NCBI GenBank assembly: GCA_014728565.1
Contig: WJLK01000078.1
Location: forward strand, 1-14,906
Direction: 5' to 3'
DNA length: 14,906 bases
Origin: Candidatus Pacearchaeota archaeon
GTDB lineage: Archaea > Nanobdellota > Nanobdellia > Pacearchaeales > GW2011-AR1
Part shown: positions 1 to 5,908 of the stretch, one piece after another
How the letters are laid out: every line of letters begins with the position of its first letter
Position numbering within the stretch: the stretch's first letter is position 1
The notes under the pieces: model-generated
Database searches by the model: none
Told to the model about the DNA's origin: nothing
What the model saw: the letters and a program-made list of their open reading frames with translations, nothing else
Made by a program: the position numbers and the translations under genes

Positions 1-754
1 AGCAAAACTAAAATATACTAAAGAAAAAGAATCTAAAAAAGCAAAAGGAACTAAAGGACTAAAAAAAGAGGAAATGCAGGCAGTTCTTCTAGGATTAACA
101 AATTCTGGAAAATCCTCTTTATTAAAAAGATTAACAAATGCTGATCCAAAAATAGCAAGTTATGGTTTTACAACACAAAAACCTGAAATTGGAACACTGA
201 AATATGAAAACTGCAATATCCAGTTAATTGAACTCCCTCCAATAGCTTCAGAAGGATTTGATAAAGGAATTCTTAATAATACAGATTTGATAATAATTGT
301 TGTTGAAAAAATTGATGAAATTCAGTCAATTTTAAAGGAGATAAAATCAAAAGACCTTCCAACAAGCAGAATAATAGCATTTAATAAAATTGACAGGCAT
401 GATGAAAATGCAAAAAGGAAAATTTCTGAAACTCTGAAATCAAAAGGATATAAATTTGTACTAACCTCAACGGTTAATGAAGAGAGTATTGAAGAATTAA
501 AAAAGAAAATATTCAAATCTTTTGATATTATAAGAATCTATACCAGACAACCAGGAAAAAAAGAGGATAATGTACCTGTGATTCTCCCCCCAGAATCAAC
601 AGTAAAAGATGTGGCTGAAAAAATTCTCCATGGTTATTCAAAAAAAGTAAAATATGCTAAAATATGGGGACCTTCAAGCAAATTTCCAGGACAAAAAATA
701 GGTTTAAAACATATTGTAAAAGATAAAGATATTTTAGAGTTTTATACTGATTGA
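1..754 (+). CDS. Obg/DRG-like GTPase with C-terminal TGS domain (5' end outside window)
   Basis: The frame is open from base 2 with no stop, so the start lies left of the window. The 24 codons before the first ATG (74) read like the Lys-rich linker before the G domain in DRG proteins, and no promoter sits at the usual distance from base 74. Counting from that Met: P-loop GLTNSGKS (7-14), switch I GFTT (31-34), G4 NKID (104-107), G5-like TST (131-133), and a TGS domain (about 152-225) closely resembling the DRG C-terminus. The family binds ribosomes or translation factors; a translation role here is inferred. Two oddities: the G3 motif, normally DxPG, reads ELPP (53-56), and the stretch from G3 to G4 is short, without the extra domain that classical DRG proteins carry. 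It converges on the next gene with a 7-bp gap. Confidence 0.88.
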   Translation, partial: AKLKYTKEKESKKAKGTKGLKKEEMQAVLLGLTNSGKSSLLKRLTNADPKIASYGFTTQKPEIGTLKYENCNIQLIELPPIASEGFDKGILNNTDLIIIVVEKIDEIQSILKEIKSKDLPTSRIIAFNKIDRHDENAKRKISETLKSKGYKFVLTSTVNEESIEELKKKIFKSFDIIRIYTRQPGKKEDNVPVILPPESTVKDVAEKILHGYSKKVKYAKIWGPSSKFPGQKIGLKHIVKDKDILEFYTD

Positions 755-761
755 ACAACTT

Positions 762-1205
762 CTAATTAGGAAAAATCCTATAATTCAAAAGATTCCTATC
801 AGTACTGGTACTGTAAAATCTTCCCACCATTACCTCTCCATAACTATTTCTATCTCCACCAAGACTAACAATAACATCATCTCTTCCAGATTTCCCAACA
901 TAAATATAAGCATTACTTCCCTCTCTGCCAATACCATCAGCCCAAACCTCTCCTGGTCTTGGAATATGACTCCCTGTATTCGCAAATCTGTCAACTTTTT
1001 CAGGAAACATCCCTTTTAATTCAGGCATTTTAAAAAGATCCATAACAGTAATCATCTCTTTATCTGTTAAAATTCCTAAATCATCCTGAGGTCTAAAACC
1101 TTCAGAACCAAAACTAGGATATAAACTCCTATACTCTTGAGATGTTCTTCCTAAAAACATTGCAAGAACTCTTCCGGAAATTTTGCCTCTTTCTATTCTC
1201 ACCAT
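762..1205 (-). CDS. hypothetical protein, 147 aa
   Basis: I do not recognise this protein. It starts at ATG 1205 and has a TATA-like element 25.5 nt upstream, which supports it as a real gene. It is soluble, with no signal peptide or membrane segment, no cysteine, and is rich in Arg, Gly and Asp, whereas most neighbours are Lys-rich. The N-terminal half (1-70) looks mostly helical. The C-terminal half (80-147) has alternating hydrophobic stretches separated by Gly/Asp turns and probably forms a beta-rich fold. No metal-binding or nucleotide-binding motif is visible. It lies downstream of the tyrosyl-tRNA synthetase on the same strand but has its own promoter in the 62-bp gap, so a shared function is not implied. 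Confidence 0.7.
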   Translation of the reverse strand: MVRIERGKISGRVLAMFLGRTSQEYRSLYPSFGSEGFRPQDDLGILTDKEMITVMDLFKMPELKGMFPEKVDRFANTGSHIPRPGEVWADGIGREGSNAYIYVGKSGRDDVIVSLGGDRNSYGEVMVGRFYSTSTDRNLLNYRIFPN

Positions 1206-1226
1206 AGCAAAAAATAAAATAACACC

Positions 1227-1234
1227 TATTTAAA
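1227..1234 (-). promoter_or_regulatory. TATA-like box for the 147-aa hypothetical gene
   Basis: TTTAAATA on the minus strand, centred 25.5 nt before ATG 1205. This spacing predicts transcription starting at or next to the start codon (leaderless). A second AT-rich candidate, TATAAATC, lies just upstream at 1235-1242. Confidence 0.55.
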
Positions 1235-1267
1235 GATTTATACCTAAAAAAACAATAATCAAAAAAT

Positions 1268-2284
1268 TCAGTAAGCTTTTTGAGCTAATTTATCAAGCTT
1301 CTTTTTATCAGCTTTCTCAAGCATTTTATTAATCTCCTTAGCAACAGCTAATTTCAAATCCTGAGGATGTAATTTCCTTGAAACAAAATCTTTTTCAATT
1401 TCTTTATGGTCTCCATATTCAACATTCCCCCCATATTTTTCATCTCTCTCTACTAAAAATTTTTCTTTTTTATCCTCCTTCATCACCATTATAACATATT
1501 TTAAAAAAGCCATTATTCCATTATCAGGATTCCCTTCAACACAATCTGCCTTGTTTATTTTTTCCCTTACTGTTTTATCATCGTCAGTTAAATCAATCTT
1601 GCTTTTTTCATCACTTGAACTCATTTTCTTACCTATTAATCCTGGAATCATCGGAGTCATTACCTCTACTCTTCTATCATAACCAATCCTAGGAAGATTT
1701 TCCCTTGCAAACATAAGAATTTTTCTCTGATCTAAACCTCCATACTGGACATCTGCATCTAGATAAACCTCATCAATTGCCTGCATTATAGGATAAATTA
1801 AACCTCCTAGATGAGGATTATCACCAAATTTAACAACTTCAGAAGCTGCTTTTTTACAGTCCCTTATAGAACACATACTTGCTAATTTTAAAACATCATA
1901 GCTATACTCTGGTTTTAACTGAAATTCACTTCCTTTAACAAATTCTATTTTTTTCAAATCTGTTCCAATAATCTTAAACATCAGAGTTATTGCTTCTTTA
2001 TAATAATCATATCTGTGCTCTAATACAGGCCAGGGAGTTCTATCCAAAGCACCGTGCAGATCAGCCAGCAAAACCTTGACTTTAAAACCTGCTTTTACAA
2101 AATCACTCAATTTCAACAAAGGAAACAAATAAGCAATAGAAGGTTTTCCAGTAACCGAAGTTCCCCAGTAAACAACAGGCTCTTTGTTTTTTTTCAATAA
2201 ATTCTTAAGCTCATCCTCTCTAACAATCTCCTGAGTGTTTCTTTTAATTAATTCAAATCTTTCTTCAGCATCTAAACCTGCCAT
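1268..2284 (-). CDS. tyrS: tyrosyl-tRNA synthetase, eukaryote-like archaeal type
   Basis: Class I aminoacyl-tRNA synthetase that charges tRNA-Tyr with tyrosine. At 338 aa it is the catalytic plus anticodon-binding core expected for archaeal/eukaryotic enzymes, with no S4 domain. The KMSKS-type loop reads KMSSS (220-224). The tyrosine-pocket region YPIMQAID (164-171) and GGLDQRK (182-188) are intact. The N-terminal nucleotide-binding loop (39-54) runs VYWGT..TGKP and aligns more closely with human cytosolic TyrRS than with the Methanocaldococcus enzyme. At the HIGH-equivalent position, His-Val-Ala-Tyr in human, this protein reads Ser-Ile-Ala-Tyr, so the first histidine is Ser49. ATG 2284 is supported by a TATA-like element 25.5 nt upstream. 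The gene is divergent from the OB-fold gene across a 49-bp promoter region. Confidence 0.95.
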   Translation of the reverse strand: MAGLDAEERFELIKRNTQEIVREDELKNLLKKNKEPVVYWGTSVTGKPSIAYLFPLLKLSDFVKAGFKVKVLLADLHGALDRTPWPVLEHRYDYYKEAITLMFKIIGTDLKKIEFVKGSEFQLKPEYSYDVLKLASMCSIRDCKKAASEVVKFGDNPHLGGLIYPIMQAIDEVYLDADVQYGGLDQRKILMFARENLPRIGYDRRVEVMTPMIPGLIGKKMSSSDEKSKIDLTDDDKTVREKINKADCVEGNPDNGIMAFLKYVIMVMKEDKKEKFLVERDEKYGGNVEYGDHKEIEKDFVSRKLHPQDLKLAVAKEINKMLEKADKKKLDKLAQKAY

Positions 2285-2305
2285 AAAAAAATCATGAAAA
2301 AAACC

Positions 2306-2313
2306 TTATTAAA
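2306..2313 (-). promoter_or_regulatory. TATA-like box for tyrosyl-tRNA synthetase, possibly used in both directions
   Basis: TTTAATAA on the minus strand, centred 25.5 nt before ATG 2284, preceded by a purine-rich BRE-like AGAAAGG. Read on the plus strand the same bases (TTATTAAA) lie 24.5 nt before ATG 2334, so one element may serve both divergent genes. Confidence 0.5.
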
Positions 2314-2323
2314 CCTTTCTACA

Positions 2324-2331
2324 TATAAATA
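2324..2331 (+). promoter_or_regulatory. second TATA-like box upstream of the OB-fold gene
   Basis: TATAAATA, a better TATA match than 2306-2313 but only 3 bases before ATG 2334. If this is the active box, transcription would begin near 2350 and translation would start at the in-frame ATG 2349. Its upstream flank is pyrimidine-rich and does not resemble a BRE, so I cannot decide between the two. Confidence 0.35.
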
Positions 2332-2333
2332 GA

Positions 2334-2684
2334 ATGAATCTATTAAAAATGTCTTTTGCAATATCCTTAATAGGAATATTCCTTCTTCTAATGATATCAA
2401 ATACTCCTGCTAAAAAAGTAGAAATAGAAAAAATAAACTCGGAATTTTTAAACAAAAAAATAAAAGTCTCAGGATCAATAAAAACAATAAAAAACTACAG
2501 AAACTTTCAAATAATCAAAATAAAGGACAGCAACGAAGAAATAAATTTAGTTCAAAATAAAAAAATAAATCTAACAAAAAATCAGATAATTCAGGTAATT
2601 GGAAAAGTAGATAAATACAAAGACAACTTCCAAATTCGCACAGAAAAAATAATTCTCATAAAATCACTATTTCTTTATATCTGA
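2334..2684 (+). CDS. membrane-anchored OB-fold protein
   Basis: A 116-aa protein (111 aa if translation starts at ATG 2349). Residues 6-24 form one hydrophobic segment, followed by a Lys-rich region. From about 43 to 108 the pattern of alternating strands matches small OB-fold domains of the archaeal 'nucleic acid binding, OB-fold, tRNA/helicase-type' group: KKIKVSGSI, an IIKIKD strand, and a VIGKVDKY strand preceding the last strand. No catalytic motif is present. The N-terminal anchor would probably place the OB domain outside the cell, which makes nucleic-acid binding uncertain; ligand or protein binding is equally possible. Its last 18 bp overlap the end of the convergent membrane-protein gene. 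Confidence 0.7.
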   Translation: MNLLKMSFAISLIGIFLLLMISNTPAKKVEIEKINSEFLNKKIKVSGSIKTIKNYRNFQIIKIKDSNEEINLVQNKKINLTKNQIIQVIGKVDKYKDNFQIRTEKIILIKSLFLYI

Positions 2685-3968
2685 CTGAATGCCTTCTTTT
2701 TTATTATCTTCTAAATATTTATTTTCAGTTTTTCTGTGTTCTTCATCAGAAACTTTGTTTTTTTCTTCCTTAGAATTTTCACTCTCAAATTTCTTAGAAG
2801 AGTTCATCAAAGCCAGAGAGCTGAATAAAAGTATGAATAGAGTTAAAAGACTGAACGATATGTTTATGATTAAAAAATTAACAGAAAAACTTCCTCTAAA
2901 CAACATTTCAATTAAAAAAGAGGGATTCATTAAAACAATAACAGAAAGAGAGAAAAAAGCTATTACAAATACAAAACCCAAAATACCAGCAATTCTAGAA
3001 AATTTAATCCTATCCCCAACAACCATCAGTCCTAGAAAGAACAAGAGAAGCCCAAAAAGCACAACAAAAACAAAAAACACAAAAACTAATCTAGATGAAT
3101 CCAGAATAGAATACAAATCAATAAAATTACCTTCAGCAAGCAAAACCTCATCTGAACTTACCTGTTCATAAAAAGAAAAACCTCCTGTAAAAATAACACT
3201 CATAATCAGGGATAAAAACAACAAGAGAGATATTGAGAAAAAAGAGAGTCTGAACAGATTACCTGAAACAATAGCCAGTATAAAAAACAAAAAACATGAC
3301 AAAACCACAAAAGCAAGGATTATAATAGGTAGAACTGCTAACATCCTACCAAAAGAACCCAGAACTCCGACTTGTTCTTCATCAAGTGAGAGAAACTCTG
3401 AATTAATATTAGGATTGACACCTATTGAAAATTCAATCATAATAAAACTGACTACAAACAAAATCAAAAAAAATAAAACAAAAACAATCATAAACCACGA
3501 TGAAAACCTTAATAATTTTGAATTTACACTGCCTCCAAGTTTAACAAATCCATAAAAAAAGAACAAACTAGCAATAAGAAAAAAAAGAATTAAAAAAACA
3601 AACACAATGAAAAAAACATCTCCAAAAATTCCATTTACAAGCTCAGATCCAATAATAAATTTCGAGGGGTCATAAAAAAGAAAAAAAAGAAAAAAAAGAA
3701 GATTTAAGAATAAAAACACAAACCCTATAACTCCTGCAACCCTCATCCATTTAAACTCTTTTTTTTCAGCATTAACAGAACTTGTAAGTTTAGAAAAAGA
3801 TTCCTGGATCTCCTCTTTTCTCTCTCCGGACTTTAATCCTAACATCCCAATAACCTCATCAATATCTTCCTTAGAATAACCTTTTGAAAGAATCTTTTTT
3901 TTCAAATCTTCTAACCTATATTTGCCAGAATACTGTTTAAGATAATTAAGGACTATCTCATTCACCAT
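2667..3968 (-). CDS. polytopic membrane protein with N-terminal helical domain
   Basis: I do not recognise a family. The 433-aa protein has a soluble N-terminal region (1-70) with two predicted helices around a KGYSKEDIDEVI turn, resembling a small helical-bundle or winged-helix-like domain. Eight hydrophobic segments follow, at roughly 75-99, 116-140, 157-178, 207-235, 239-260, 293-317, 323-346 and 364-388. The tail (390-433) is highly charged (Lys/Glu/Asp/Ser). The membrane part is exceptionally rich in Phe, Leu, Val and Ile. No transporter signature or catalytic residues stand out. ATG 3968 has a TATA-like element about 27 nt upstream. A long antisense frame inside it is a by-product of composition. 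A sensor or scaffold role is speculation. Confidence 0.8.
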   Translation of the reverse strand: MVNEIVLNYLKQYSGKYRLEDLKKKILSKGYSKEDIDEVIGMLGLKSGERKEEIQESFSKLTSSVNAEKKEFKWMRVAGVIGFVFLFLNLLFFLFFLFYDPSKFIIGSELVNGIFGDVFFIVFVFLILFFLIASLFFFYGFVKLGGSVNSKLLRFSSWFMIVFVLFFLILFVVSFIMIEFSIGVNPNINSEFLSLDEEQVGVLGSFGRMLAVLPIIILAFVVLSCFLFFILAIVSGNLFRLSFFSISLLLFLSLIMSVIFTGGFSFYEQVSSDEVLLAEGNFIDLYSILDSSRLVFVFFVFVVLFGLLLFFLGLMVVGDRIKFSRIAGILGFVFVIAFFSLSVIVLMNPSFLIEMLFRGSFSVNFLIINISFSLLTLFILLFSSLALMNSSKKFESENSKEEKNKVSDEEHRKTENKYLEDNKKEGIQSDIKK

Positions 3969-3991
3969 TTTTAATTAACTAGAAAAACAAA

Positions 3992-3999
3992 TTTATAAA
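3992..3999 (-). promoter_or_regulatory. TATA-like box for the 433-aa membrane protein
   Basis: TTTATAAA inside the palindrome 3991-4000, centred 27.5 nt before ATG 3968 and preceded on the minus strand by the purine-rich GGAAGGA. It lies in the 38-bp gap after the aminopeptidase gene, so the two genes are probably transcribed separately or with partial read-through. Confidence 0.55.
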
Positions 4000-4006
4000 T
4001 CCTTCC

Positions 4007-5077
4007 TTAAATCCTCCACCTCTTGTTATCTTGAATAATTTTTCCATCTAAAAAAATCTTTGAATTTTTCATATCCTTTACAATATCCCAGTGAATAGCA
4101 GAGTCATTTCCTCCTCCATTTTCTTTATAAGCCATCCCCAAGGCAAGATGAATTGTTCCGTGTATTTTTTCATCAAACAATAAATTTTTTGTATATTTTT
4201 TAATTCCAGGATTGCAACCAATTCCAAACTCTCCAACATAACTAGAATTATCATCAGTTTCTAAAACCTCCCTTAACAGATCTTCATTCTTGTCAGCACT
4301 ATGCTCAACAACTTTTCCATTTTCAAATCTCAAAAAAATTCCATTAATCTCCTTGCCAGAATAAATAGCAGGATATTCAAAAAATATCCACCCATTTAAA
4401 CTCTCCCTAACAGGAGCCATAAAAACCTCTCCTCCAGGCATATTTTCCTCTCCTTTATCAGAAACACAGTTCTTTCCTTTAATTGAGAATCTCAAATCAA
4501 CATTCTCTCCTTTTAACCAAACTTCTTTTCCTTTTTCAAACCTCCTGGCTATTTTATCTAATTTTTTGCCAAATTTTTTCCAGTCTATAAGACATGCTGA
4601 AAAAACAAAATTCTCATACTCATTAAAAGACATTTCAGCTTCCTGAGCAAGTGCCATGCAAGGAAAACCAACTGTAACCCTCTTTATCTTATCCTTTCTA
4701 TTAACAACATAATCTAAAAGAGGCTGAATAACTTTTCTTCTAGTCATTATTTTTTTTGGATCGATACCACTCAACTCCCTTGTATTTCCTGTTGTATTTA
4801 TTCCAACATAATACTGACTTTTCTTAACCTCATGCATCCTTAAATCAGGAAATTTCTCAAGCTGTTCATCACTAGCATATTTGTAAAAAAAATCAGAGAT
4901 ACCATTTAAACCTACATTCAAAACTGGATGCGCTCCTCTAAAAATTATCTCCTTATATAGCTCTAAAATAAACTCTCTTGATTCCTCTCCTCCAGAAACA
5001 ATTACATAACTATCAGGTTTTACACATAAAGAATACCTAACAACTGTCTGGGCTAATTTTCTAATCCTTGGGTCCAT
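4007..5077 (-). CDS. M29-family metallo-aminopeptidase
   Basis: A cytoplasmic exopeptidase of the AmpS/AmpT (thermophilic aminopeptidase, M29) family, which removes N-terminal residues from peptides using a two-metal centre. All five family metal ligands are in recognisable motifs: E217 (NMPGGEVF), E283 (GEFGIGCNPG), H310 (TIHLALG), H329 and D331 (SAIHWD). The conserved tyrosine Y317 is also present. At 356 aa it is shorter than typical bacterial members (about 410 aa); the shortfall is in the N-terminal half, and the catalytic half is complete. ATG 5077 is the likely start because an in-frame TGA lies 21 bases upstream. Unlike its neighbours, it has no TATA element at leaderless distance; the best promoter predicts a leader of about 40 nt containing a hairpin. 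It probably recycles peptides left by intracellular proteolysis. Confidence 0.92.
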   Translation of the reverse strand: MDPRIRKLAQTVVRYSLCVKPDSYVIVSGGEESREFILELYKEIIFRGAHPVLNVGLNGISDFFYKYASDEQLEKFPDLRMHEVKKSQYYVGINTTGNTRELSGIDPKKIMTRRKVIQPLLDYVVNRKDKIKRVTVGFPCMALAQEAEMSFNEYENFVFSACLIDWKKFGKKLDKIARRFEKGKEVWLKGENVDLRFSIKGKNCVSDKGEENMPGGEVFMAPVRESLNGWIFFEYPAIYSGKEINGIFLRFENGKVVEHSADKNEDLLREVLETDDNSSYVGEFGIGCNPGIKKYTKNLLFDEKIHGTIHLALGMAYKENGGGNDSAIHWDIVKDMKNSKIFLDGKIIQDNKRWRI

Positions 5078-5094
5078 TTTATCGAAAATATTGA

Positions 5095-5110
5095 CTCAGA
5101 AAAATCTGAG
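5095..5110 (-). promoter_or_regulatory. perfect hairpin in the predicted leader of the aminopeptidase gene
   Basis: CTCAGA (5095-5100) and TCTGAG (5105-5110) are perfect inverted repeats around a four-base A/T loop. They lie 18 bases upstream of ATG 5077 and just downstream of the transcription start predicted from the TATA element at 5141-5148. Six base pairs including three G-C are notable in such AT-rich DNA. It could affect translation or mRNA stability, or be an operator; the function is unknown. Confidence 0.4.
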
Positions 5111-5140
5111 GGTTTCACCTCAAAAAACTAAAAAAAACAA

Positions 5141-5148
5141 TATTTATA
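5141..5148 (-). promoter_or_regulatory. TATA-like box for the aminopeptidase gene
   Basis: TATAAATA on the minus strand, centred about 67 nt before ATG 5077. A start about 25 nt downstream falls near 5119 and leaves a leader of about 42 nt. A weaker alternative, TTATAAAAAT, is at 5152-5161. Both follow closely on the stop codon of the upstream gene at 5168. Confidence 0.45.
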
Positions 5149-5167
5149 AAGATTTTTATAACAAAAA

Positions 5168-5527
5168 TCAGATAAAATTAAATTCAACACCACCTATCCA
5201 TCCAGCAACAAGATTGTATATAAAAGCAGATAATGCTCCTCCAATAAAACAAATTAATCCATAAAAAATAGGCATTGATATTAACATAAAAACACCTCCT
5301 CCCATAAATATTCCTGCTGGAACAATGGATCCTGTTTCTGATGAAGCACTAGCAATAGTTGCAAGGGAACCTATCAAAGAAGCAAATATAAAAAACATTA
5401 TTCCAGCAATCAGTCCAAAAATAACCCCTGCTAAACCAGAGATTTTTGCTAGAGAAAACACCCCTATTTTTTTTAACTCTTTTTTTTCAAATTGTACCTG
5501 AGAGTTATTAATATTTCCTTCTACCAT
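5168..5527 (-). CDS. small membrane protein, DUF3566-like appearance
   Basis: A 119-aa integral membrane protein. A polar N-terminus (1-20) leads into a KKIGVFSLAKISG stretch (19-31), whose 'V.S..K.sg' pattern recalls DUF3566-type membrane proteins; this likeness is from memory and tentative. Hydrophobic segments lie at about 24-58 and 68-107 with many Gly and Ala. I chose ATG 5527 over the in-frame GTG two codons upstream because an SD-like AGGTGA (5530-5535) sits immediately before the ATG and overlaps the GTG, although the spacing of 2 nt is short. The stop of the TM2 gene lies only 20 bp upstream, so the two are probably one transcript. Function unknown. Confidence 0.75.
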   Translation of the reverse strand: MVEGNINNSQVQFEKKELKKIGVFSLAKISGLAGVIFGLIAGIMFFIFASLIGSLATIASASSETGSIVPAGIFMGGGVFMLISMPIFYGLICFIGGALSAFIYNLVAGWIGGVEFNFI

Positions 5528-5529
5528 TT

Positions 5530-5535
5530 TCACCT
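5530..5535 (-). promoter_or_regulatory. SD-like ribosome binding site
   Basis: AGGTGA on the minus strand, within GAAGGTGA, which matches the archaeal consensus GGAGGTGA at seven of eight positions. It stands before ATG 5527 with short spacing. It is one of only two good SD-like sequences in the window; both precede second genes of apparent operons, as expected when first genes are leaderless. Confidence 0.5.
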
Positions 5536-5547
5536 TCTTTTATAATA

Positions 5548-5850
5548 TTAATCTACCCACTGAACTTTCTTAAAATCATACTTAGTAGCAATCAATATCA
5601 AATCAATAAGCCACCATATACCAAACCCTCCAAGAGTTATTAATTTAAAAATTCCAGATACAATATATCCCATATAAAACCTATCAACTCCCAGACTTCC
5701 TACAAGAATAGAAAGTAAGAGAGCAATTATCCATTTTTTAGGTTTTTTATTAGGATCTATTGGTTGCTGGGTTTGTGTTGGTTGGTTAGTCTGAACTTGT
5801 TGCTGAGTCTGAGCAGGTTGTTGAGTTTGTGTTGTCTGTGGATTAGCCAT
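5548..5850 (-). CDS. TM2-domain membrane protein with Gln/Thr-rich N-terminus
   Basis: A 100-aa protein. Residues 1-36 are low complexity, dominated by Gln, Thr and Pro, probably disordered. Residues 39-90 form a TM2 domain: two transmembrane helices joined by a turn carrying the diagnostic G.DRFYMGY motif (54-62), with GGFGIWWLIDL in the second helix. The C-terminus has a charged DFKK patch. TM2 proteins are widespread, and their exact biochemical role is unsettled. The gene is first in a two-gene unit with the small membrane protein downstream. ATG 5850 is supported by a TATA-like element 25.5 nt upstream. The repeat-like N-terminus might interact with other proteins at the membrane, which is inference. 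Confidence 0.9.
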   Translation of the reverse strand: MANPQTTQTQQPAQTQQQVQTNQPTQTQQPIDPNKKPKKWIIALLLSILVGSLGVDRFYMGYIVSGIFKLITLGGFGIWWLIDLILIATKYDFKKVQWVD

Positions 5851-5871
5851 TTTTACTCAATATTAGTGAGA

Positions 5872-5879
5872 TGATTTAA
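5872..5879 (-). promoter_or_regulatory. TATA-like box for the TM2 gene
   Basis: TTAAATCA on the minus strand, centred 25.5 nt before ATG 5850. It abuts the palindromic TTTATAAA at 5881-5888, so the divergent promoters of the TM2 and TctA-like genes are packed into 58 bp. Confidence 0.45.
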
Positions 5880-5880
5880 G

Positions 5881-5888
5881 TTTATAAA
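5881..5888 (+). promoter_or_regulatory. TATA-like box for the TctA-like permease gene
   Basis: TTTATAAA, a palindrome, centred 24.5 nt before ATG 5909. This spacing is the main reason for rejecting the in-frame TTG at 5894 as the start. Confidence 0.55.
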
Positions 5889-5908
5889 AGTTATTGATTT
5901 TTATAATT

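Noticed and set aside
2689..3171. 160-codon plus-strand open frame
   Set aside because: It lies antisense within the 433-aa membrane protein, whose hydrophobic segments, start and promoter are convincing. The frame is Lys/Ser/Thr-rich, as expected from reading Phe/Leu codons backwards.
5107..5122. Second stem (TGAGG / CCTCA) that would compete with the 5095-5110 hairpin, riboswitch-like
   Set aside because: The predicted transcription start near 5119 leaves this stem largely outside the RNA, and no known riboswitch pattern is present.
5151..5169. A/T-only inverted repeat flanking TATAA, possible terminator
   Set aside because: GATTTTT/AAAAATC is expected by chance in such AT-rich DNA and overlaps promoter-like sequence and a stop codon.
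5894..5908. TTG 5894 as start of the TctA-like permease
   Set aside because: ATG 5909 lies 24.5 nt from a TATA-like palindrome and begins directly with the first membrane segment.
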